Below are positions 29,958-37,247 of a stretch of 48,050 nucleotides of DNA, piece by piece. Every line of letters starts with the position of its first letter. Position 1 is the stretch's first letter. The translations under genes and the position numbers were made by a program. The notes under the pieces were generated by a model that ran no database searches, was not told where the DNA came from, and saw only the letters and a program-made list of their open reading frames with translations. Origin of the DNA: a virus; IMG/VR virus record IMGVR_UViG_3300030451_002683, positions 1-48,050 of that record; one strand, 5' to 3'.

Positions 29958-30055
29958 TATTTTCTCCTTTTCATTTTAGGTTTAGGTTTAGCAGGTTTTC
30001 TTTTTTTTGGAGGTCTTCCTACTTTAGACCCATATGTACCTTTACCGTATGGCAT
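29957..30055 (-). CDS. very short basic Pro/Lys-rich protein
   Basis: 32 aa starting MPYGKGTYGSKVGRPPKKRK, then Lys/Pro repeats. Short phage proteins opening with MPYGKGTYGSK are a recurrent, conserved type in aquatic phages, so I count it as real despite its size. AAAAGGAG precedes the ATG by the right distance. The GRPPKK segment resembles an AT-hook, which would bind the minor groove of AT-rich DNA. Confidence 0.65.
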   Translation of the reverse strand: MPYGKGTYGSKVGRPPKKRKPAKPKPKMKRRK

Positions 30056-30071
30056 AGTATCTCCTTTTTAG

Positions 30072-30365
30072 TTAATCATCCTCTGTTTTGCGCAAAAACT
30101 TGTGTTTTAGGCCATTTCCTGATAAAGTGGCTATTATCTCCACTAAAGCTTTATATTGCCTATTTAACCCCTTCTGCTCGATTTGTATTATCTTTTGCTG
30201 ATCTATCAGCTTAATAATAATACCTTCCAACCTCTTGAAGTCTTGGTCTAGTTCTTGCATAAGAGTATGTTGGATGAATCTGTTTTGTTTCCAAATGAAG
30301 AATCCGAACGCCATGGCTACTGCCACGGGTAATCCAAATTCCTCCAATATTGTAATCATGTCCAT
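30072..30365 (-). CDS. membrane-anchored coiled-coil protein, holin/lysis candidate
   Basis: 97 aa. One N-terminal membrane helix at about 7-24 (EEFGLPVAVAMAFGFFIW), followed by a coiled-coil and a basic C terminus (KHKFLRKTEDD). The layout matches BhlA-like holins and some spanin-like proteins. G+C is visibly higher than in neighbours, as in the next gene, with which it shares a TAATG-type overlap. Confidence 0.5.
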   Translation of the reverse strand: MDMITILEEFGLPVAVAMAFGFFIWKQNRFIQHTLMQELDQDFKRLEGIIIKLIDQQKIIQIEQKGLNRQYKALVEIIATLSGNGLKHKFLRKTEDD

Positions 30366-31141
30366 TATTTATTCCCATCTATTAGCTCTCCCCATAATGA
30401 TGTTCTTCCGTTAATAATTTGGATGATATGTACCGTAAACAACCCTCGAGCGTAAAAATCAACGATGGCAAAAGCATGAGCCCAATTAATTCTTCTATTA
30501 TCCAGCCACTCATTTGAGTTTGGCCCCATGTCTTTTAAACATCCTATACTCCATGCTGATTTTGGTCCTTCCATATGTGTAGCACTCATTTGTTGTAAAT
30601 CGTGCCAATGTCCATACATTATGTTGCATCCTAATTTGCGAATATGGTTAGCAGTATGATATTGACCCCCATATTGATGACCATGATAAAAGTATAATTT
30701 TCCCATTTTAAGGTGTTTTCCAAATTTGACATATTTGTACCCACGGTCAGCAAGCTTAACAGCAGAAGCAAATCTATACTGAGGAATATAGGGATATTTC
30801 TCAACTGCCAAATTAAGCCAATTGTCATGATTACCCTCAGTAATATACTTTTCTTTACAACCTGCTTTATCGAGAGATTCATCAATTTGATCCATACCTT
30901 TGTTAACATCTTTTACATCCTTATCAAAGTCTTTTATTAAATATTCTAATGGTGGTGCTTTCTTTCTTTTAAACTTCCAAGCAGAAAACCCTTCCCATTC
31001 TCCTACATCTCCCAGATCTACATAAGCATCTGGTTTAACTATTTCTATTGTCTGTTTTAGACAATTTATGGCTGGTTGATCGTGTAACGGAAAATGTTTA
31101 TCTGGTGTTACTACGACTCTTTTTACAACCCCTTTATCCAT
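30365..31141 (-). CDS. calcineurin-like metallophosphoesterase
   Basis: 258 aa with a full set of family motifs in order: D14-x-H16 (TPDKHFPLHD), GD at 44-45 (DLGDVGEW), GNHD at 103-106, FYHGH (H153, H155) and GHWH at 177-180. These bind a dinuclear metal centre that hydrolyses phosphoesters. Members act on nucleic acids, nucleotides or phosphoproteins; the substrate here is unknown. It is unusual that the gene lies among structural and putative lysis genes. Higher G+C than its neighbours suggests a different history. Confidence 0.88.
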   Translation of the reverse strand: MDKGVVKRVVVTPDKHFPLHDQPAINCLKQTIEIVKPDAYVDLGDVGEWEGFSAWKFKRKKAPPLEYLIKDFDKDVKDVNKGMDQIDESLDKAGCKEKYITEGNHDNWLNLAVEKYPYIPQYRFASAVKLADRGYKYVKFGKHLKMGKLYFYHGHQYGGQYHTANHIRKLGCNIMYGHWHDLQQMSATHMEGPKSAWSIGCLKDMGPNSNEWLDNRRINWAHAFAIVDFYARGLFTVHIIQIINGRTSLWGELIDGNK

Positions 31142-31159
31142 AACTCCCCCTTTATTAGT

Positions 31160-31321
31160 TTAGTTTTTTAATTGTTTTCTTAGCAGAGCTATTTTATAAC
31201 CAAAGTATACGATAGTAATAATTCCAACTCCTACACGCACCATATCTGGTAACATATCTAAAAATTGTATTGTTATACCACCACTACCTACTGCTACTGA
31301 TTTTAGTGTATCTAAATCCAT
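31160..31321 (-). CDS. small membrane protein, holin candidate
   Basis: 53 aa. A short Gly/Ser-rich N terminus (MDLDTLKSVAVGSGG) precedes one membrane helix at about 26-46, then a basic tail (LLRKQLKN). Position between a LamG-like protein and another membrane protein, plus the size, suits a class of one-helix phage holins. The ATG shares a base with the upstream stop. Holin function is inferred. Confidence 0.55.
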   Translation of the reverse strand: MDLDTLKSVAVGSGGITIQFLDMLPDMVRVGVGIITIVYFGYKIALLRKQLKN

Positions 31322-32073
31322 TATTCTATTGTTCCTTTTTGTATTGCAGCGTCCCCAATTAAGGTACCATGATTATTAAGTGCTGACATATCGTATATTG
31401 TAGTCCCACTTCCTGCTTCAGTTCCTGCTCCCATTCTCCACCATCCAACACAATTACCTATACTTGTTGCATCATAAGAATGAACAGAAGCTAAGTTAGA
31501 CATTTCACCAGAAGTAACTAAATCACCAAATATAGCTACATTAGCTATTCTTCCATATAGTTCACCTGAAGTTCCTGATTCTGCTAAAGAACCGATTCTA
31601 GCATTTGTATCGTGAACAACTCCTGGAACATTTTTACTTGTAAAAGTATCAGTAACAGAACCATTTACATAAATTTTAATTGTTTCTGCAGAATCATCAT
31701 GAGTAAGACCTACATGATACCATGTATAATCATTTAGAGCAGAACTAGCAGTACCATTGATGTAATCAACATTAACTGTACCTGATGTCCCAAAATAAAA
31801 ATTTAGTTTATCATTTTGTATTTTAAACCTAAAAGTATTACCACTTACTATACTTCCTGTTGAAAAAATAAGACCTGAAGTAACAGCAGTATCATCTCCA
31901 ATATGATATATCCAAGCAGATATTGACCAATCTTTTGCATCAAATATATTATTAAAAGATGAAGATAAGTTTATATAATCAGCATCTCCATCCATTGCTA
32001 CCCAGTAATCATTACCTCTTACAACTCCTGAAGATGAAACTGCTAAGTTATTTTTTAATCCTAAGCTAGGCAT
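31321..32073 (-). CDS. LamG/concanavalin A-like lectin-fold virion protein
   Basis: 250 aa. Typical LamG_3 features: WVAMDGDADYINL near residue 27, DWSISAWIYH, then TWYHVGLTHDDS, IKIYVNG and a terminal NCVGWWRMG block. This jelly-roll fold binds carbohydrates or decorates virions. Among neck and fibre genes it is probably an accessory adhesion protein. It begins 6 bases after the preceding gene. Confidence 0.78.
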   Translation of the reverse strand: MPSLGLKNNLAVSSSGVVRGNDYWVAMDGDADYINLSSSFNNIFDAKDWSISAWIYHIGDDTAVTSGLIFSTGSIVSGNTFRFKIQNDKLNFYFGTSGTVNVDYINGTASSALNDYTWYHVGLTHDDSAETIKIYVNGSVTDTFTSKNVPGVVHDTNARIGSLAESGTSGELYGRIANVAIFGDLVTSGEMSNLASVHSYDATSIGNCVGWWRMGAGTEAGSGTTIYDMSALNNHGTLIGDAAIQKGTIE

Positions 32074-32078
32074 ATTTA

Positions 32079-32354
32079 CTAACCGTAATAAGCGATAACT
32101 TTACCGCTATCAAGTTCTATTGATGCAAATTGTCCAAATATTGTAGCTCCTTTTGGAATTGTAAAATCTGCTACATCTTCCATATAAGACATATCACATT
32201 CAGATACATCAACTGCAGCATCTTCAAGTGCTGTAATTGCAACAAATACACCTGTATGCTCTACTTGATCATCTATTAATATACAACCTGCTTGTCCTAA
32301 AGCTGCGTTTTGAGCTTCTTGAACGGTTAATCTTTGTAATGTTTTTTTTGCCAT
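32079..32354 (-). CDS. small virion accessory protein
   Basis: 91 aa beginning MAKKTLQRLTVQEAQNAALG. Beta-rich with an acidic middle (VDVSECDMSYMEDVADFTIP). Such short proteins with a TIFGQFASIELDSGKVIAYYG-like ending occur beside phage neck genes, but I cannot name the family. GGAGG precedes its start. A GCCC/GGGC imperfect hairpin lies in the 48-base leader. Confidence 0.55.
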   Translation of the reverse strand: MAKKTLQRLTVQEAQNAALGQAGCILIDDQVEHTGVFVAITALEDAAVDVSECDMSYMEDVADFTIPKGATIFGQFASIELDSGKVIAYYG

Positions 32355-32402
32355 TTTTACCTCCTGCCCTAAGCACTGGCTGTGCGTGAATGGGCTTGTT
32401 TA

Positions 32403-33074
32403 TTATCTTATTGCGTGTGAACCAGGAGCTACAACTCTCATTGTAGACACCCTAGTATTATTAAATTTTTCTACCTTTTTTCTAAATTCTTTCATAAAAT
32501 ATTCTTTTGCTTCTATATTTAACACTTCTTCTGCAAGCTTAGCTTTAACATAATCTACTAATGCTTTAGAAAGATACTCTGGTAAATCTATTTCAGAATC
32601 TTCATCTGATAAATAACTTACATCTTGATAGATAAATGGTAAATCAGAAACACTTGAAGAAAAGTTTTGAACGCCTTCATTATATTTTGTAGTTAAAAAC
32701 AAACTGCTAGCACTAGCATCTTGTGCAATTTCATGAGGGCCATTTAAAGTTTTATGCCCTTTTATAACTATATAATCACCTTTATTAAAATTAACAGAAC
32801 TTTCTAATGTTAATCTAATTTTGCCAGAACCATCTTCTGTTAAAGAAGTAATATTATTAGTATCAGAAATATCGTTTATTTTGTAAACAGGAGAATATAC
32901 GTATTGAAATTCTAATCCATCTGTAATACTTGATAATGGAGATTTCCATTGTGCTCTATCACTACCAGGTCCAAAATCTTTAGAATTAAGATCATTATCA
33001 AATGTAGTGTCTCTTTCTACAATAGCAATTTTATTGCCCTTTACATAATATCCATATTGTTTTAATTCTGCCAT
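32403..33074 (-). CDS. neck/tail connector-type protein
   Basis: 223 aa. The N-terminal half is beta-rich (YGYYVKGNKIAIVERDT; QWKSPLSSITDGLEFQYVYS), the C-terminal half helical (LSKALVDYVKAKLAEEVLNI). Encoded immediately after a putative adaptor, in the place where short-tailed phages keep head-tail joining proteins. Role is inferred from position and shape, not from a diagnostic motif. Confidence 0.5.
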   Translation of the reverse strand: MAELKQYGYYVKGNKIAIVERDTTFDNDLNSKDFGPGSDRAQWKSPLSSITDGLEFQYVYSPVYKINDISDTNNITSLTEDGSGKIRLTLESSVNFNKGDYIVIKGHKTLNGPHEIAQDASASSLFLTTKYNEGVQNFSSSVSDLPFIYQDVSYLSDEDSEIDLPEYLSKALVDYVKAKLAEEVLNIEAKEYFMKEFRKKVEKFNNTRVSTMRVVAPGSHAIR

Positions 33075-33075
33075 A

Positions 33076-33357
33076 CTATACTCCGTCTGAATCTACTATT
33101 TTAGGTTCATATAATAATCTAGGAATTTGTCTATACTCATCTTTATTATTTAAATGATTTTTAGCTCTTACTTGTAATACTTTAATAACATCTTTAGGTA
33201 AATCGTAAAATCTTTGACCAGAAGTTATATCTGCTTGTTCTGTTGTAACATGAGTTTCTGATATAGTATTTAATTCTTCTAAACCATCTTTTATATATGC
33301 TATTACTTTACCAGTAGCATTACTATTTACTCTTTCCATTAATTCTCTAACTTTCAT
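33076..33357 (-). CDS. head-tail adaptor-type protein
   Basis: 93 aa. A helical N terminus (MKVRELMERVNSNATGKVIA) is followed by a beta segment QRFYDLPKDVIKVLQVRAKN, a pattern common in gp4/gp6-like adaptor proteins that bind below the portal. It overlaps the upstream gene by 11 bases and ends 1 base before the next start. Confidence 0.55.
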   Translation of the reverse strand: MKVRELMERVNSNATGKVIAYIKDGLEELNTISETHVTTEQADITSGQRFYDLPKDVIKVLQVRAKNHLNNKDEYRQIPRLLYEPKIVDSDGV

Positions 33358-34192
33358 CTACTTGCCTCTCTTGTTGTTCTTGAGGTTTTGAAAATAAATT
33401 AAAAAATTGATTGTATTGATCTTGATAAGATATTTTAGACTCTCTCAAAGTTCTTACCAATTCTTCATCTTCTTCTTCATTTCCTGCTTTTATAATTAAA
33501 GTGTTAATTAATTGCATTATAACATATACAAATAATATATGTTGATATTTATCAGGATATTTGTAAAATATAGAACTATCTGATGATAATAATATTTTAA
33601 ATAACCCGTCTTCATTATCAAGAGGATTTAAAAATTCAGCATTTTCTAATAAACTCATAGATCTAACGCTGCTGTCAATATTATAAACTATTTGCTTTAC
33701 TATAACTTTTGTATTTCTTGTAAATCCTGGCAAAGGTACAACTTTTACAGAATTTCCGACATCACCTACTTGACCATTAATTTCTTGAGAAGTTTCTAAT
33801 CTAGGAACAATAACATATCCAGGATTTGTAGAACTTCTATATTTTAAACTTGTCTTATCTTGTGCTATATAAAAATCATTCAAAGATATTTTTTCAGCAC
33901 TTTTTATAAAATTTCGATTTACTTCTTCTCTCATTACTGATACAACATCTCCTAATACTATAAGATTAGATTCATAATCATTAGTATCATTAATATTAGG
34001 GTCATAATCATAAAGTTCAGATGTTTGTATAATAAAATGTTCTGCTTTATTTGCATCTAAAGATATAATTCTTTGAGTTATTTCAGAAACTCCATCACAA
34101 AAAAGATTAATTAAAAAAATGTCACTTTCTTCATGCTGTACTATTGATTGTATTTTATCTCTTAATTTCATTTTATCCTTTATTTGCCCCAC
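33347..34192 (-). CDS. head or neck protein, unknown
   Basis: 281 aa, mixed alpha/beta, acidic, ending in a helical segment with Gln/Glu repeats (KPQEQQERQVDES). Lies between the head decoration-type gene and the adaptor. No motif recognised. A very G/C-rich hairpin precedes it. Confidence 0.5.
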   Translation of the reverse strand: MGQIKDKMKLRDKIQSIVQHEESDIFLINLFCDGVSEITQRIISLDANKAEHFIIQTSELYDYDPNINDTNDYESNLIVLGDVVSVMREEVNRNFIKSAEKISLNDFYIAQDKTSLKYRSSTNPGYVIVPRLETSQEINGQVGDVGNSVKVVPLPGFTRNTKVIVKQIVYNIDSSVRSMSLLENAEFLNPLDNEDGLFKILLSSDSSIFYKYPDKYQHILFVYVIMQLINTLIIKAGNEEEDEELVRTLRESKISYQDQYNQFFNLFSKPQEQQERQVDES

Positions 34193-34226
34193 CCCCCAGG
34201 GGGAGAGAAGAATCCCAGCGGGGGGC
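34186..34226 (-). promoter_or_regulatory. GC-rich hairpin after the capsid genes (attenuator or mRNA stabiliser)
   Basis: Runs of C at 34187-34197 face runs of G at 34199-34203 and 34220-34225, giving strong alternative stems in a region otherwise mostly A/T. No T-run follows in the direction of transcription, so this is not a simple terminator. Being placed just after the two most abundant head proteins, it could limit read-through or protect the 3' end of their message. Confidence 0.5.
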
Positions 34227-34255
34227 AGAACAATATTAAACTATCCAGTTAATCT

Positions 34256-34723
34256 TTAAGAACTAGCTGGAGCAACAGCCATAATCATTACAATTGTAAC
34301 TGTTATTGTTTTACTTGAATCAACTGTATTTACGTCAATTGAAAGATGCACATCTTCTGAACTACTAGAAACAAACTCATGTGCTTTTAAAGCATATAGC
34401 CCATCACCTTGTAATCCATAGCCAGCTCCAAAATCAGCAGCACCTGCAGTTAGACCTAAATCAAAATCTAATGCACCAGCTTCTTCATCAGAACCTACAC
34501 CTTCTACTCTAACAAATCCACCCCAAACAGATGTATTTGTATCAACAGCTATTATTGCTCCTGAGTTTGCAGAAGTTGCTCCTTTGAAAGTATGTACAGC
34601 TTTTTTTGTAATAAAGCCTTTTCCTTCAACTTGACCTATTTGATTTGGACTAAATAAATCAACAACGTCTTGAATATCAACGCCATCTCCATTTTGTCCA
34701 TACATTGGTATACTTTTTGCCAT
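34256..34723 (-). CDS. head decoration/accessory protein
   Basis: 155 aa directly after the major capsid gene (9-base gap). Small, acidic and Gly/Ala/Ser-rich with beta character (KAVHTFKGATSANSGAIIAV), as expected of decoration or stabilisation proteins of HK97-fold capsids. Strong GGAGG site. No specific family recognised. Confidence 0.55.
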   Translation of the reverse strand: MAKSIPMYGQNGDGVDIQDVVDLFSPNQIGQVEGKGFITKKAVHTFKGATSANSGAIIAVDTNTSVWGGFVRVEGVGSDEEAGALDFDLGLTAGAADFGAGYGLQGDGLYALKAHEFVSSSSEDVHLSIDVNTVDSSKTITVTIVMIMAVAPASS

Positions 34724-34732
34724 CTTAACCTC

Positions 34733-36331
34733 CTATACTGTCCAGACAGCGTGAGCTTCTGGCATAGACCATTCCATTCCCGCTTCTGTCAAGATTAAGT
34801 CAACTCTACGGTCAACACCTGAGTTTTCTAGTGTTTGCACACCAACATAAACTGAAGTATCTCTGTTGACACCGTTACCTACTAAAGGTCTATAAGCACA
34901 ATGTTTCATATCAACACCAAGCATTTGTATGTTTGTTCCATCTAAGTGAATATTTCTTGCAACATTCATATCACCATATGGAGTAGAGAAAGTAGTGATG
35001 TCTACACCAAATACTTTTTTCTTACCCATAATAGCAATATCAGAACTATATACGCTACCGCCTACATATTCATCACCTGCTGCATTTTGGACTCTACCAA
35101 GATTAGCATTATTTAAGAAATATCCGCCTAGTTTATGCATCCAGTTATAAACTGCTGTACTTACAAAAAATACAGTTGCAGATGCATTATTATATCTAGG
35201 ATCAAGATAGTTTGACATATCATCTAAGAAATCATCAGAAGTCTTAGTTGCTGTGTTTAATGTGAACTTGTTACCATAATTTAATACGTAATCAATAGCA
35301 CCTTGTGTAGTATTATAGTCTTCGTTCTGAGAACCAAAAAGTAAAGCTGTTTCAATATCATATTTGTGCTCGATTAGCTTTTCTTTCCAGATTCTAGCCC
35401 ACTCATTAGAATCATATTTTAGAGATGTAGCTCTTGCAGTATTTGTCATAGCACAAGAAGTTTTCCATATCTGTGTGATTCCATATTGAGTAGAAAATGG
35501 TTGATCCATCCATGTTTGAGGGTATCCACTACCTTCATCATGAGCTGTACCAATTACATATGTTCTAATTTTTTCTAATTGAGTAGCAATATCTCTATCG
35601 TAACTTTCATTAGAACCATTAGTTGAGCCAGTGTTAAATCCTGTATTAGCAGATCCATTTAAAGCAAATGAAGCTAATTCATTACCAGCAGCATCTTTTT
35701 TAACAACTTTACCTGTTACTTTTACGCATTCAGCATTATCATTATCAACACCCATATTACCTGTTAAATCAGCTTGTTGAACTGATGTTATTTTTACAAC
35801 ATGATAGCCATCTACATCAGTACCTGTTGTAGCATTCATAACTGGGACTTTTATTAATTGTCCAGGTAAGAAAAATGTTGGTCTAGTTCCAGCTCCACCT
35901 ACAGTAACTTTGTTACCAGATTGACCATATACATTTTGAATATTACCTTTTGACTCATAGTCTGTTGCCATATATAGTGCAACTTCACCACCTGCAGCTA
36001 CAGCACCACCGATAGATGAATCATCTAACTCTGAATCGTGAACTTCTATTGATCCTGCTGAATCAAAAGCTACAACATAAGCGTAACGTTTATGCCATGA
36101 GCCTCTTCTTTCAGTATATTTAAAAGTAGGATCATCAGTTGGTTTTTTACTTGCTTTCGATACAAATCGGAAAAAAGGGTCTTGAGCAATTGCTAATTCG
36201 GAAACTCTGTCACCGAAATTAAACTTTCTACGAAGATCACCAGTATTTGCATTTGCAGTACTAGTACCAGGTCCTCCACCAAGGACATCTGTTTTCCCTA
36301 GATCCGATAACTCTACGAAATCGTTTGGCAT
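34733..36331 (-). CDS. major capsid protein
   Basis: 532 aa. Placed directly after a scaffold-type gene and before a decoration-type gene, with the strongest ribosome site of the block (AAAGGAGG). The N-terminal arm (FGDRVSELAIAQDPFFRFVS), the TERRGSWHKRYAYVV strand, and late segments such as SVYVGVQTLENSGVDRRVDL fit a HK97-type capsid protein of marine short-tailed phages. Moderately longer than average, with an extended middle domain (about 100-260). Confidence 0.8.
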   Translation of the reverse strand: MPNDFVELSDLGKTDVLGGGPGTSTANANTGDLRRKFNFGDRVSELAIAQDPFFRFVSKASKKPTDDPTFKYTERRGSWHKRYAYVVAFDSAGSIEVHDSELDDSSIGGAVAAGGEVALYMATDYESKGNIQNVYGQSGNKVTVGGAGTRPTFFLPGQLIKVPVMNATTGTDVDGYHVVKITSVQQADLTGNMGVDNDNAECVKVTGKVVKKDAAGNELASFALNGSANTGFNTGSTNGSNESYDRDIATQLEKIRTYVIGTAHDEGSGYPQTWMDQPFSTQYGITQIWKTSCAMTNTARATSLKYDSNEWARIWKEKLIEHKYDIETALLFGSQNEDYNTTQGAIDYVLNYGNKFTLNTATKTSDDFLDDMSNYLDPRYNNASATVFFVSTAVYNWMHKLGGYFLNNANLGRVQNAAGDEYVGGSVYSSDIAIMGKKKVFGVDITTFSTPYGDMNVARNIHLDGTNIQMLGVDMKHCAYRPLVGNGVNRDTSVYVGVQTLENSGVDRRVDLILTEAGMEWSMPEAHAVWTV

Positions 36332-36368
36332 TTTATGCCTCCTTTTCTGTTTTGTTTAATTTGACTTA

Positions 36369-37208
36369 TTAGCCAAATAAGTTATCTAGTTCCTCGTCTA
36401 CTCCCTTTAATGCATCAAATACATTATCATTTGCATTAGTATTTTGAGGAGCAGAGTTTAACCCGCTAGCACTTGCTGGAATGTTCCGAGCATTTTTCAT
36501 TTGCTCTACCATATCTTTTTTTACATTTTGAGCTACCTTGTTATTGGCCTCATCTCTATTAATGATATAATGAATATCTTCTAATGATAGTGTTCTTTGT
36601 GAAGCTTTTACCAATAAATCTTGATATTCGTCATCACCCATTTCTGGATGATTTGCTCTAAACTTTTTCTCTTCTTCAATTCTTTTTTGTTTTAAAGAAT
36701 CTCTTTGAGCTTGTTCAGCTTGAGCTTGATTCATTTGCGAAACTCTACTTTGAACTAATTTATCAACATGAGCATTTAAAACTTTAGATGAATCTGAGCT
36801 TGGATCGCCAAGTTCATTAGCGTCAAACTCAAAATCTTCGTCAAGTCCTAATTTACTTTGTATTGATTGATTAGTACCACCATTTTCTAAATATCCTCTA
36901 ACATGATCCACAAGTCCGCCATCCTTTTTCATAGCATCTATGATGGCAGCATAAGGTTTTAGATCTTTAACTTCAGAGTGCAATCTTTGCGCTTCTCTGC
37001 TAGAGTCTTGATACCTTTTTTTCCAATCTATTCTTTGAGAGCCAGTTTTTGCTGTGTTATTAGCTTGAGTATTCTGGGTTGTCTCACTAATTGGTTCTGT
37101 TTGAGATTCTCCTGTTACTACGGAATTTACATCTTTTTCCATAGCATCAAAAAAGTCAGTAGAAGAGTCAGAAAAATAATCTTCTGAGTTACTTTCATTT
37201 GCTTTCAT
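36369..37208 (-). CDS. capsid assembly scaffold protein
   Basis: 279 aa. Acidic, disordered N terminus (MKANESNSEDYFSDSSTDFF), then a long coiled-coil with Gln/Lys/Glu repeats (QAEQAQRDSLKQKRIEEEKK), ending in a short conserved-looking helix (EELDNLFG). This layout between portal and major capsid genes is that of a scaffold, which templates procapsid assembly and leaves before packaging. Confidence 0.78.
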   Translation of the reverse strand: MKANESNSEDYFSDSSTDFFDAMEKDVNSVVTGESQTEPISETTQNTQANNTAKTGSQRIDWKKRYQDSSREAQRLHSEVKDLKPYAAIIDAMKKDGGLVDHVRGYLENGGTNQSIQSKLGLDEDFEFDANELGDPSSDSSKVLNAHVDKLVQSRVSQMNQAQAEQAQRDSLKQKRIEEEKKFRANHPEMGDDEYQDLLVKASQRTLSLEDIHYIINRDEANNKVAQNVKKDMVEQMKNARNIPASASGLNSAPQNTNANDNVFDALKGVDEELDNLFG

Positions 37209-37247
37209 TACTTCTCCTTAAATTTTTTGCCCTTAATATAATACTAA

